A DNA stretch of 22,166 bases, from contig NZ_DCAO01000105.1 of NCBI RefSeq assembly GCF_002311515.1, positions 1 through 22,166 of the forward strand. Reading direction: 5' to 3'. Shown piece by piece: positions 15,046 to 22,166 of the stretch; the first letter of the stretch is position 1; the number at the start of each line of letters is the position of its first letter. The notes beneath the pieces are model-generated. The model worked only from the letters and a program-made list of their open reading frames with translations. It did not search any database and was not told the DNA's origin. The stretch comes from Thalassospira sp. UBA1131 (GTDB lineage Bacteria > Pseudomonadota > Alphaproteobacteria > Rhodospirillales > Thalassospiraceae). The translations under genes were made by a program, and so were the position numbers.

Positions 15046-15124
15046 GATCCCGCGGATCACGATTTGAGGCCGCGGGCGTCTGAGTTTCGGGAAACAACAA
15101 GAACGAGTTGGTAGCAGACAAGGC

Positions 15125-16921
15125 TTGCAAGTTCCTCCGACAGACCAAACTGTTTCAGATGAAAATAACTCGGGCGTTCGCCGGGTCATAACCGGATTGG
15201 GCGCATCGGGCGGGATTGTGATCGGTCGCGCCTTTGTTCTGGATCGCCAGATCGTCCATGTCAGCCGCAAGCCGATTTCCCAAGATGCCGTGCAGGCCGA
15301 ATGCAAACGTCTTCATGATGGCGTTGCCGAAAGCATTGATCAGCTCAAACGCCTGAAATCCCAATCATCAAGTGCCGAAAGTGCCGCGTCCGAGGAACTT
15401 GGCTTCCTGATGGATGCCTATATCCACATGCTGACCCAATCGCGCCTGGTGCGCGGGGCCGAAGAACTGATCGTCTCGCGCAAGCTTAATGCCGTGCATG
15501 CGGTCAGCGAAGTGATCGATGCGATTGCCGAACAGTTTTCGGGCATGGAAGACAGCTATCTTGCGGCACGCGCCACGGATATTCGCGAGGTGGGCCTGCG
15601 CCTGATGCGCTGCCTGATCGGCGAGACCGACCGGGCAATGGACAATGCCCCACAGGGGTCCATCCTGATTGCCGAAGATGTCAGTCCGGCCGATATGGCG
15701 CGCTTTGAACCGGGCCAACTGACCGCCTTTGTCACCGCCCTTGGCGGGGCAGAGGGCCATACCGCCATCATGGCGAGATCCCTTGGCATTCCGGCCGTTC
15801 TGGGGGCTGCTGATATCGTTCGCGGCGTTGCTGGCGGCGATCAGATCATTATCGATGGCGGGCGCGGTGAAGTGATCCTGTCGCCAAGCGATGCCGATAT
15901 TGAACATTATACCCAACGCCGTGCTGACTGGCTGGCGGCGCGCGAAAAGCTGGCATCCCTTCGCGATGTGCCCTCATCAACGCGTGACGGCATCGATATT
16001 GACCTGCATGCCAATATCGAACTTCCAATCGAACTTGCCGCAGCCCTGGAAAACGGGGCGACCGGTATCGGGCTTTTGCGCAGCGAGTTCATGTTCATGA
16101 ACAAGGACTATCTGCCCGACGAGGACGAGCAATACGAAGAACTTGCCGATATCGTCAAACGCATGGATGGCAAACCTGTCACCATCCGGACCCTTGATAT
16201 CGGTGGTGAAAAACTGGCCGTCGCCCTTCAAGATGAAATCGTGTCTGGCCCGAACCCGGCCCTTGGATTGCGTGGCATACGGTTATCATTGCGCAAGCCC
16301 GAACTGCTTGAAGCACAGTTTGCCGCCATCCTGCGGGCATCCCTGCATGGATCGGTTCGGGTGTTGCTTCCGATGGTGGTCAACGTGCATGAAATGACCC
16401 GTGCGCGTCAGATCTATGAGGCGGTGGCAAAGCGCCTGCGCAAGGACGGCCATCCGATCCCCGAAACCCTGCCGCCGCTTGGTGCGATGATCGAAATTCC
16501 CGCCGCGGCGCTGGCGGCGGATACCTTGGCGCGCGACAGTGATTTCTTTGCCATCGGCACCAACGATCTGACGCAATATACCCTGGCGATTGACCGCACC
16601 GATGATCAGGTGGCGGGCATGTTTGATCCGCTGCATCCGGCGGTGCTGCGTCTGATCCGTGATGTGATCAAGGTGGCCCGCGAACGCGACATACCCGTCA
16701 GTGTCTGTGGCGAGATGGCCGGTGATCCGCGCTATGTGCCGCTGTTCATCGGATTTGGCTTGCGCAACCTTTCGATGTCGCCGGTCAATCTGTTGCTGGT
16801 CAAACAGCGCCTGCGCCGCCTTGATAGTCGCAATTCCGAACATCAGGCCAACCGCGTCATGGAACAATGGGATTCTGCCCGGATTGCGATGATGCTTGAT
16901 GACTTCAACGATCTCGCCTGA
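15125..16921 (+). CDS. ptsI: PTS enzyme I (phosphoenolpyruvate-protein phosphotransferase, no GAF domain)
   Basis: 598 aa. N-terminal HPr-binding and phospho-His domain with His212 in GGAEGHTAIMARSLGIPAVLG (a conserved EI motif). C-terminal PEP-binding TIM barrel with Arg319 in GLLRSEFMF, Arg355 in TIRTLDIGGEK, NPALGLRGIR (377-386), GTNDLTQYTLAIDR (478-491) and Cys528 in VCGEMAGD. All catalytic residues are present. There is no N-terminal GAF domain, unlike the nitrogen-type PtsP. The start is uncertain: TTG 15125 is the first possible start after the in-frame TGA at 15065, but it lacks a clear ribosome binding site. Some annotators name this gene ptsP. It closes the PTS operon. Confidence 0.94.
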   Translation: MQVPPTDQTVSDENNSGVRRVITGLGASGGIVIGRAFVLDRQIVHVSRKPISQDAVQAECKRLHDGVAESIDQLKRLKSQSSSAESAASEELGFLMDAYIHMLTQSRLVRGAEELIVSRKLNAVHAVSEVIDAIAEQFSGMEDSYLAARATDIREVGLRLMRCLIGETDRAMDNAPQGSILIAEDVSPADMARFEPGQLTAFVTALGGAEGHTAIMARSLGIPAVLGAADIVRGVAGGDQIIIDGGRGEVILSPSDADIEHYTQRRADWLAAREKLASLRDVPSSTRDGIDIDLHANIELPIELAAALENGATGIGLLRSEFMFMNKDYLPDEDEQYEELADIVKRMDGKPVTIRTLDIGGEKLAVALQDEIVSGPNPALGLRGIRLSLRKPELLEAQFAAILRASLHGSVRVLLPMVVNVHEMTRARQIYEAVAKRLRKDGHPIPETLPPLGAMIEIPAAALAADTLARDSDFFAIGTNDLTQYTLAIDRTDDQVAGMFDPLHPAVLRLIRDVIKVARERDIPVSVCGEMAGDPRYVPLFIGFGLRNLSMSPVNLLLVKQRLRRLDSRNSEHQANRVMEQWDSARIAMMLDDFNDLA

Positions 16922-16957
16922 AAAATCCCGTTCCTCATAGCTTGTTGTGATCGGCAT

Positions 16958-16982
16958 CTGTCCCAACATAGGGGACAGTTTT
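16958..16982 (+). terminator. Intrinsic terminator after the PTS operon
   Basis: CTGTCCC (16958-16964) and GGGACAG (16972-16978) form a perfect 7-bp stem with a 7-nt loop, followed by TTTT. It lies 37 bp after the enzyme I stop and separates the PTS cluster from ahcY. Confidence 0.72.
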
Positions 16983-17093
16983 GTCCGCGCTTATCCTTGG
17001 TTTCCCGCCGCAAAAAAGGCCGGGATTTCAGGGCGTGGGCATCTTTGATCCGGTCCGGTTTTGCCCGGAATGCAAATTCCGTCAAAAAAGGAC

Positions 17094-17122
17094 TTGAAAA
17101 CGATATAAAGATATCTTTATAT
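17094..17122 (+). promoter_or_regulatory. ahcY promoter overlapped by a 20-bp palindromic operator (SahR-like)
   Basis: TTGAAA (17094-17099) lies 17-18 bp before a TTATAT/TATATG -10-like region. Covering the spacer and -10 is ATATAAAGATATCTTTATAT (17103-17122), a perfect 20-bp palindrome. A repressor bound here would block polymerase. ArsR-family SahR regulators are known to control ahcY and methionine-cycle genes in Proteobacteria and bind AT-rich palindromes of this kind. I assign SahR by gene context and resemblance; I cannot check the consensus here. Confidence 0.7.
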
Positions 17123-17226
17123 GTGGCCTATAGCGATCAGGGAAATGATCGCAACAGAATTCTTCGGCGTATCGGCAGGATGGAAATTCCATGCGGATGC
17201 GCCATTCCTGTTTGATTGGAGACGAT
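17123..17226 (+). other. ahcY 5' leader with stem-loops
   Basis: The roughly 100-nt leader contains GCGATCA-GGGAAA-TGATCGC (17133-17152), a perfect 7-bp hairpin, and ATGGAA-A-TTCCAT (17180-17192). The second can alternatively be enclosed by CAGGATGG pairing with CCATTCCTG near 17203. The ahcY ribosome binding site GGAG follows at 17217-17220. No known SAH or SAM riboswitch consensus was recognised. Confidence 0.4.
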
Positions 17227-18522
17227 ATGTCGAACTTTACCGATTACAAGGTCGCTGATATCTCGCTGGCCGGTTGGGGCCGCAAGGAAATCGCGATTGC
17301 CGAAACCGAAATGCCGGGCCTGATGGCGCTGCGCGATGAATATGGCGCGGCCAAGCCGCTTGCTGGCGCGCGCATCGTCGGCTGCCTGCACATGACCATT
17401 CAGACCGCAGTTCTGATTGAAACCCTGACGGCACTCGGCGCAGAAGTTCGCTGGTCTTCGTGCAACATCTTCTCCACCCAGGATCAGGCTGCTGCGGCGA
17501 TCGCAGCTGCTGAAATCCCGGTATTTGCCTGGAAAGGCGAGACCGAGGAAGAGTTCTGGTGGTGCATCGAGCAGACCATTTCCGGTCCGAACGGCTGGAA
17601 GCCGAACCTGATCCTTGATGATGGCGGCGACGTTACCCAGCTGATCCACGACAAGTATCCGGAACTTCTCGAAGACATCAAAGGTCTGTCGGAAGAAACC
17701 ACCACCGGTGTGCACCGCCTCTATGAAATGGCGAAAAAAGGCACGCTTAAGGTCCCGGCGATCAACGTCAATGACTCGGTCACCAAGTCGAAATTCGACA
17801 ACCTGTATGGCTGCCGCGAGAGCCTTGTTGATGGCATCAAGCGCGCAACCGACGTCATGGTTGCCGGCAAGATCGCCGTTGTTGCCGGTTTCGGTGACGT
17901 GGGCAAAGGTTCGGCCGCGTCCATGCGCAGCCAGGGCGCACGCGTTCTGGTAACCGAAATCGATCCGATCTGCGCATTGCAGGCCGCGATGGAAGGTTAC
18001 GAAGTCACCACCATGGAAGATGCAGCCCCGGTTGGCGACATTTTCGTCACCACCACCGGTAACATCGACATCATCACGCTTGACCACATGCGTGCGATGA
18101 AAGACCGCGCAATCGTTTGCAACATCGGTCACTTCGATTCCGAAATCCAGATCGGTTCGCTGCGTAACTACAAGTGGGACAACGTCAAGCCGCAGGTCGA
18201 CGAAGTCGAATTCCCGGATGGCAAACGTCTGATCGTTCTGGCCGAAGGCCGTCTGGTCAACCTTGGTTGCGCCACCGGTCACCCGAGCTTCGTGATGTCG
18301 GCATCCTTCACCAACCAGGTGCTGGCGCAGATCGAGCTGTGGAAAAACCACGCCAACTACGAAAACAAGGTTTACGTCCTGCCGAAACACCTTGATGAGA
18401 AAGTTGCAGCCCTGCACCTTGATCGTCTTGGCGTGAAACTGACCAAACTGTCGTCCGAACAGGCCGAATATATCGGCGTACCGCAGGCTGGTCCGTTCAA
18501 GCCGGATCATTATCGCTATTAA
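17227..18522 (+). CDS. ahcY: S-adenosylhomocysteinase (adenosylhomocysteinase)
   Basis: 431 aa from ATG 17227 (GGAG 6 nt upstream). An in-frame ATG at 17191 would add 12 unconserved residues and has no ribosome binding site. It splits S-adenosylhomocysteine to adenosine and homocysteine with bound NAD. Visible signatures are HMTIQTAVLIETL (55-67), LDDGGD (130-135), VNDSVTKSKFDNLYGCRESL (181-200, with active-site Lys and Asp), the Rossmann loop GFGDVGKG (221-228) and the C-terminal KPDHYRY that closes the NAD site of the partner subunit. The length matches the form without the roughly 40-residue insert found in many bacterial homologues. It follows the PTS cluster, as in other alphaproteobacteria, but has its own promoter. 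Confidence 0.97.
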   Translation: MSNFTDYKVADISLAGWGRKEIAIAETEMPGLMALRDEYGAAKPLAGARIVGCLHMTIQTAVLIETLTALGAEVRWSSCNIFSTQDQAAAAIAAAEIPVFAWKGETEEEFWWCIEQTISGPNGWKPNLILDDGGDVTQLIHDKYPELLEDIKGLSEETTTGVHRLYEMAKKGTLKVPAINVNDSVTKSKFDNLYGCRESLVDGIKRATDVMVAGKIAVVAGFGDVGKGSAASMRSQGARVLVTEIDPICALQAAMEGYEVTTMEDAAPVGDIFVTTTGNIDIITLDHMRAMKDRAIVCNIGHFDSEIQIGSLRNYKWDNVKPQVDEVEFPDGKRLIVLAEGRLVNLGCATGHPSFVMSASFTNQVLAQIELWKNHANYENKVYVLPKHLDEKVAALHLDRLGVKLTKLSSEQAEYIGVPQAGPFKPDHYRY

Positions 18523-18557
18523 TTGGCGCTACTAATTGGCATCTGCCGATTTGCATC

Positions 18558-18590
18558 AAAGCCGGTCTGTTCATTCAGACTGGCTTTTTT
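18558..18590 (+). terminator. Intrinsic terminator of ahcY
   Basis: AAAGCCGGTCTG (18558-18569) pairs with CAGACTGGCTTT (18576-18587), 12 bp with one G-U pair and a 6-nt loop, followed by TTT. It lies 36 bp after the ahcY stop. Confidence 0.9.
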
Positions 18591-18651
18591 GGTGTCCAGA
18601 TACAAAGCAAGTTGTTAGAAGCATTTAAATCTTGTCAGACGGATGACAGCC

Positions 18652-19032
18652 ATGCCCCAGCTTGAAATCGAATATTCTGCCCTACTGCCCATCAAGGATG
18701 AATTGTCCAAGCTCGCGGTTGATCTGCATTACGTCATCGCCCGCGAGGCCGATGCGGAACTGAGTTCTTTCAAGACCCGGATTACGCCGCTGGAAAATGT
18801 CGTGATCGGCGATGGCGATCCGAAAAACGCCATGGTGCATCTTGATATCCGGCTTCTGTCAGGCCGGATCAATGCTGTGAAATTCGCCACTGGCGAGGCC
18901 GCCCTTGCCGCACTTATCGATCGGCTGGAATGGCTGGTTGGCGATTATCAGGTGCAGTTTACCGTCGAGGTCCATGACCTTGATCGGGAAAACTATTTCA
19001 AGCATGTCACTGACGGCCCGCGCCCGGCCTGA
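18652..19032 (+). CDS. 5-carboxymethyl-2-hydroxymuconate isomerase-like (tautomerase fold) protein
   Basis: Read from ATG 18652 the protein is exactly 126 aa and starts MPQLEIEYSALL, like CHMI/HpaF proteins. In these Pro2, exposed after Met removal, is the catalytic base. An ATG at 18643 would bury this proline behind three residues, so I prefer 18652. Other family-like parts are the SFKTRI segment, MVHLDIRLLSGR (about 60-71) and a C-terminal beta strand with VQFTVEVHDLD. E. coli HpaF acts in homoprotocatechuate degradation, but no other gene of that pathway is nearby. The true substrate may differ. It is transcribed alone after the ahcY terminator and converges on the next gene. Confidence 0.8.
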   Translation: MPQLEIEYSALLPIKDELSKLAVDLHYVIAREADAELSSFKTRITPLENVVIGDGDPKNAMVHLDIRLLSGRINAVKFATGEAALAALIDRLEWLVGDYQVQFTVEVHDLDRENYFKHVTDGPRPA

Positions 19033-19057
19033 TTGCGCCACCACGTTTGCCGGGTGA

Positions 19058-19993
19058 TTACATCAAAAGCGCTTCGTGGATTGGATGATCCGGGCCATAG
19101 CGATCATTAAGCAACTTGATCAGCTCACGCGAAAAGCCCTTGCCGGCATCAAGCAGGGATCGCAATTCCGTATCATTGCGATCATGTGGCCCGACGCCAT
19201 CAAGGCGCGCGCGCACTTCCGGATCGGAAAGTTCGCGCAGGAAACGGTCATACAATTCCAGTGCCGGAAGACTTTTTTCACCAAACACGGTTTGCAGGCG
19301 CGTGATCGGTGGCAGCTGTAAAAGTTCGGACAGTTTTTCGCGTTTACCGGCATAATACCGGCCGGCGGTTTCGGCTGCTGCGATAATGCCGCCGAAATAA
19401 AGCATCTTGCGTGAGAAAACCAGTTTCAGCCGCCGGGGTGCCCAGGCCTTGCTGGCGTCGCCTTCGCGGGTCTTGATTTCAAAATCGACGCTGATGGTGC
19501 GGTAATAGCGGATCACGTCATTGACCAGAAACCGCGCGATGGAATCACGGGTAACCGAACTGGTGACGTAATTGGCGATCAGATCGTCAAAAAACTTGCG
19601 TTTGCCCGCCTCGTTATAGAGCCACTCACATTCCAGCAGGAACAACAACCGACGTGTGGTGATCGAGTTGGTATCGCCATCAAGCCCGATACGATTGACC
19701 AGTTCCTCGGCGGTGATATAGGAGGAAAACGGGCCGTTTACCGCCGGTTTCTTGGTGACCATCTTGCCAAGGATATCGGCGACCTGTTGGTGCGGCGCCT
19801 GACTGCGTTCGGCTTCGCGGCCAATGATGAAGTAATCCAGATCGGATTGATCGGATGCCTCATGCCGCCCATAGGACCCGGTCACCACCACGCAAAATGT
19901 ATCGCCCGACAGGCTTTTACCCAATGCGTCGCGCATCTCGGCCAGACGTGTGGCCGAGTAGTGCTGATTGGTTGCGATGGTTTGCGGTAACAA
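19058..19993 (-). CDS. Putative nucleotidyltransferase (DNA polymerase beta-like fold)
   Basis: 311 aa. GSYGRHEASDQSDLDYFII (39-57) is the Pol-beta superfamily nucleotidyltransferase motif, with the metal-binding pair Asp51 and Asp53. The remaining 250 residues are mainly helical, with a charged central part (about 160-215) that I cannot assign. GlnD-type and DUF294-type proteins have similar N-terminal domains, but no uridylyl-removing HD or ACT domain is present. So the acceptor (protein, tRNA or small molecule) is unknown. The start is TTG 19993, with GAGG about 11 nt upstream; the first ATG (residue 20) lacks a ribosome binding site. It is convergent with the CHMI-like gene (25 bp apart) and divergent from the cupin. 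Confidence 0.8.
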   Translation of the reverse strand: MLPQTIATNQHYSATRLAEMRDALGKSLSGDTFCVVVTGSYGRHEASDQSDLDYFIIGREAERSQAPHQQVADILGKMVTKKPAVNGPFSSYITAEELVNRIGLDGDTNSITTRRLLFLLECEWLYNEAGKRKFFDDLIANYVTSSVTRDSIARFLVNDVIRYYRTISVDFEIKTREGDASKAWAPRRLKLVFSRKMLYFGGIIAAAETAGRYYAGKREKLSELLQLPPITRLQTVFGEKSLPALELYDRFLRELSDPEVRARLDGVGPHDRNDTELRSLLDAGKGFSRELIKLLNDRYGPDHPIHEALLM

Positions 19994-20098
19994 GATCGGG
20001 ACAGCCTCTTGGTGCGACTCGTTGATATCCGAGTATCTGCCTAATGGTTAAAGATTAAAACCACGTTTAACTGATATGGCACTGTTCAATTAAGCTGA

Positions 20099-20127
20099 TT
20101 GACAGTTTTATGGGCGCGGCAGATATT
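20099..20127 (+). promoter_or_regulatory. Sigma-70-type promoter of the cupin gene
   Basis: TTGACA (20099-20104, perfect -35), a 17-bp spacer and GATATT (20122-20127, 4 of 6 -10 bases) give a predicted start near 20134, about 57 nt before the ATG. The rest of the 19994-20190 gap is AT-rich and holds no ORF. Confidence 0.6.
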
Positions 20128-20190
20128 TTTCGCGCCTGTTCAATATCTTGAACCTTCTGCGTCCCCCTTGATCACGAAAGTTTTCCCATC

Positions 20191-20520
20191 ATGGACATTT
20201 CCGATCTGCCGTTCGGTACAACCGACTGGTCTGCGATTGAACCGACCGAACACACCGGTGAAACCGGCATGGCGACCTGGCGGACCCGCCAGTTTGGCGC
20301 GATCCGTGTCAGGATGGTGCAATATTCCGCCGGTTATCTGGCAGATCACTGGTGTTCCAAGGGGCACATTTTATTGTGTCTTGAAGGCGAACTGGTGACC
20401 GAGCTTGAGGATGGCCGGACCTATGTCCTGAAACCGGGTATGAGCTATCAGGTGGCAGACAACGCAGAGGCCCATCGTTCCTCAACCGAAACCGGCGCGA
20501 CCCTTTTCGTCGTTGATTAA
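20191..20520 (+). CDS. DHCW-motif cupin-fold protein
   Basis: 109 aa. The central ADHWCSKGHILLCLEGELVTE (51-71) followed by LKPGMSYQVAD (80-90) is the small single-domain cupin pattern. Asp52, His53, Trp54, Cys55 and His59 match the family known as DHCW-motif cupins. The HxxxH-like arrangement with Cys could hold a metal. No reaction is established for the family, to my knowledge. There is no signal peptide, so it is cytoplasmic. The ribosome binding site is weak. The gene is monocistronic and convergent with the HD-domain gene, 12 bp from stop to stop. Confidence 0.82.
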   Translation: MDISDLPFGTTDWSAIEPTEHTGETGMATWRTRQFGAIRVRMVQYSAGYLADHWCSKGHILLCLEGELVTELEDGRTYVLKPGMSYQVADNAEAHRSSTETGATLFVVD

Positions 20521-20532
20521 AACGGCCGGGCC

Positions 20533-21789
20533 TTAATCAAACAGGCTGGCGGCGGCGGCCTGTTGGGCCGGATCGGTCAGGCTGCCGACACGGCGCAGAA
20601 AGGAATGCTTTTCCTCGTAATAGCGTTTTGACAGATCGGCAAAGCAGCGGACTTCGACATCCTTGTTGATGTGAAATTCACGCCTCGGCACCTTGGCCTC
20701 GTGCAGGTCAAAGCTGCTGGCGGATGCGCTGAGTTGATGATCGACAACATCGGCAACGCCATCAAGCTCGATCCGGTTTTTGAGACTATGCAGGAATTTC
20801 TTGAACGGCGGATGGCTGTTCAAGAACGCCTTTTCGGTCAGCAGGAAGTCATCGGCGGCAAAGTCCGGCGCATTCTTGACAACAAATTCGCGGCACAGAT
20901 GGTCGGTGGCAAAGCACATCGGACCAAAGATGAAATTGCGATAGATGTCTTCTTTCAGCTGCCAGAACTTGTCCAAACGTTTAAGCGAATCTGCATCAAG
21001 TTTTACCGCCGCCTCAAGCAACAGGCGCGGGTGGCAATGTACATGGTTGGGATGGACATACGTCTTGGTGCGGCTGATGCCTTCAAGCGTGTCGATATTA
21101 ACCGGGCCGGAAAACAGCGCCGCATGCGGGTGATCGGACTTTTTGGACAGAAGCGCGATCACTTCATCCGGATCGACACCATGTTTGACCAGCAGATGAT
21201 TGACCGAAAGATCAAGGTCGACCTCGCCAGTGATGATCTGATTGGTCAATTGATGGTGGTTGCGGTTAAAGCGGCGCGCGAATTCCGGTTCCAGCGTATG
21301 GGAAAACGGGCCATGGCCGATATCATGCAACAGGGCGGCAGCCCCCAAAAGGTCGCAATCGGCATCCGATAGTCCCATCAAGCGGCAATAGCGTTGCGAC
21401 AGCAATGCGACGCCAATCGTGTGGTCATAGCGCGAATGACGGATATTGGCCGGGCGTCCGTTGGGGTGGAACAGATAATCGATGGCACCGAGAAACGAGA
21501 TTTCGCGCAGCCGTTCAAAGGCAGGCGATGCGATCAGTTTTTTGTGCAACGGCCGGTCAAATGCCGAGGCGATCTGGGCGCGTTTGAAATGGTAGTTATA
21601 TTGCGGCACATCGCGAAACAGCAGTTCCCATTCGGCGATGTCATCGGCATTGAAATTGGTATCAAACAGATCACCGATTTCCGGTGCCGGCTTTGCCGCC
21701 GCCTTGAGCACGGCAGAGTCCTTTTGTGGCGCGGCCTGCTTGGGCTCTGCGCGCTGGGCAAAAAGGTCTAGCTGCGGTTTTGGGCTCAT
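20533..21789 (-). CDS. HD-domain phosphohydrolase (dNTPase/SAMHD1-like)
   Basis: 418 aa. After about 75 low-complexity residues the HD core follows: FERLREISFLGAIDYLF (91-107), RHSRYDHTIGV (117-127, His123), LLHDIGHGPFSHTLE (153-167, His155 and Asp156) and NIDTLEGI (231-238, Asp233). These four residues are the metal ligands of HD phosphohydrolases. The RLREISFLG and SRYDHTIGV spacing is that of dNTP triphosphohydrolases and SAMHD1-like proteins. Whether it acts on dGTP, other dNTPs or another nucleotide cannot be read here. Residues 6-10 are QLDLF, a sliding-clamp-binding-type pentapeptide. ATG 21789 has no clear ribosome binding site. Confidence 0.88.
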   Translation of the reverse strand: MSPKPQLDLFAQRAEPKQAAPQKDSAVLKAAAKPAPEIGDLFDTNFNADDIAEWELLFRDVPQYNYHFKRAQIASAFDRPLHKKLIASPAFERLREISFLGAIDYLFHPNGRPANIRHSRYDHTIGVALLSQRYCRLMGLSDADCDLLGAAALLHDIGHGPFSHTLEPEFARRFNRNHHQLTNQIITGEVDLDLSVNHLLVKHGVDPDEVIALLSKKSDHPHAALFSGPVNIDTLEGISRTKTYVHPNHVHCHPRLLLEAAVKLDADSLKRLDKFWQLKEDIYRNFIFGPMCFATDHLCREFVVKNAPDFAADDFLLTEKAFLNSHPPFKKFLHSLKNRIELDGVADVVDHQLSASASSFDLHEAKVPRREFHINKDVEVRCFADLSKRYYEEKHSFLRRVGSLTDPAQQAAAASLFD

Positions 21790-21809
21790 TTTAGGAATGG
21801 TTGATGCGC

Positions 21810-21974
21810 TCAGTTGAGAATGTGTGTCCCGCAGACATAAACGGAATCACCGGCTATGTCATTGCGGTTTTTCCGCAGGATTTCGCCATGAAATACGCCA
21901 CCAGACAAGCCTGTTGCCGTAATGATGTGAAACGGTGGTAAAAGCACGGCGTTTTCACCATAATAATAGCTCAT
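21810..21974 (-). CDS. Possible 54-aa small protein upstream of the HD-domain gene
   Basis: An ATG-initiated frame of 54 codons starts MSYYYGENAVLLPPFHIITA and ends GDSVYVCGTHILN, 20 bp before the HD-gene start. The amino-acid mix is protein-like. But there is no ribosome binding site, the third-position GC is lower than in neighbouring genes and rare codons (ATA, TTA) occur. No family is recognised. Chance ORF is at least as likely. If it is not a gene, 21790-22062 is simply the divergent control region. Confidence 0.2.
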   Translation of the reverse strand: MSYYYGENAVLLPPFHIITATGLSGGVFHGEILRKNRNDIAGDSVYVCGTHILN

Positions 21975-22062
21975 AAACACAAACGGTTAACAACACGTGA
22001 CACGGCGAGCATCCGAACAGGCATCCATACAGCTTTGCGCAGGCAAAAAGACAGTGGCGATC

Positions 22063-22166
22063 ATGCGCAGACTGTCTGATTTGGCGCGCCCGGCCTTTTG
22101 GCGCAGCACGGGTGCGATGGTTGCCACGTTTGGTCTGTCGATAACCGTGCAGGCCCAGGAAAAATT
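22063..22166 (+). CDS. N-terminus of an exported protein (cut by the window edge)
   Basis: From ATG 22063 the frame reads MRRLSDLARPAFWRS, then a hydrophobic stretch and TVQA|QEK. This is a Sec signal peptide with a likely cleavage after residue 31. It stays open to the edge (34 codons). GTG 22054 and GTG 21997 are in-frame alternatives; the ATG gives the more usual basic n-region. Nothing of the mature protein is visible, so no function can be given. Confidence 0.55.
   Translation, partial: MRRLSDLARPAFWRSTGAMVATFGLSITVQAQEK

Noticed and set aside
15049..15076. CCCGCGG/CCGCGGG hairpin between HPr and enzyme I as a terminator
   Set aside because: The loop is 14 nt and there is no U-tract; at most it is a mild mRNA structure within the operon.
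17000..17226. SAH or SAM-II riboswitch upstream of ahcY
   Set aside because: I could not match the conserved core of either class; the hairpins present are generic and the palindrome looks like a protein-binding DNA site.
17137..18510. 457-codon minus-strand open frame opposite ahcY
   Set aside because: It is the antisense shadow of ahcY, a highly conserved enzyme gene, and shows no recognisable domain.
1..22166. Mobile elements, phage genes, CRISPR arrays, tRNA or rRNA genes
   Set aside because: I saw no transposase, integrase, repeat-spacer array, cloverleaf or rRNA-like sequence; gene content is core metabolism and regulation.

Overview
The window looks like a chromosomal stretch of an alphaproteobacterium. 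The chvI-chvG-hprK-rapZ-EIIA(Man)-HPr-EI-ahcY order, the short HprK and the moderately high GC content all point that way. Rhodospirillales, perhaps Thalassospira-like, is my guess from gene order and codon use, not from a search. I see no rRNA, tRNA, CRISPR array, IS element or phage gene.

Left part (1-2900). A LysR-type regulator runs off the left edge on the minus strand. Divergent from it is a 60-aa small protein with a very strong ribosome binding site and its own intrinsic terminator. Next comes a minus-strand major facilitator transporter.

Transport unit (2880-10070, all minus strand). A DctB-like sensor kinase and a DctD-like sigma-54 activator overlap by a GTGA junction. Downstream lies a compact TAXI-type TRAP operon: periplasmic binding protein, DUF1850 lipoprotein and fused 4TM/12TM permease, closed by a strong terminator. 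The gap between regulator and operon holds a near-perfect -24/-12 promoter, an exact IHF consensus match and two dyads exactly 32 bp apart. This is the clearest regulatory find in the window: the kinase would sense the substrate and the activator would switch on the importer. The kinase appears to use an AUU start codon.

Central signalling and PTS cluster (10250-16990, plus strand). ChvI and ChvG are an acid/envelope-stress two-component pair. They are followed by HPr kinase/phosphorylase, RapZ, a mannose-type EIIA, HPr and a GAF-less EI. No sugar permease is present, so this is a regulatory phosphotransferase chain. Its phosphorylation state probably reports carbon/energy status to HprK and to the ChvG/ChvI system.

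Methionine cycle (17090-18590). ahcY (S-adenosylhomocysteinase) has its own promoter, overlapped by a perfect 20-bp palindrome that resembles an ArsR/SahR-type operator, and a structured leader.

Right part (18600-22166). Four small-to-medium genes follow: a CHMI/tautomerase-like protein, a Pol-beta-fold nucleotidyltransferase, a DHCW-motif cupin and an HD-domain nucleotide phosphohydrolase-like protein with a QLDLF sliding-clamp-type motif at its N-terminus. The start of an exported protein lies at the right edge.

I found no wholly new multi-gene system. The most checkable new points are the sigma-54 control region, the AUU start, the ahcY operator, the clamp motif and the hprK start.
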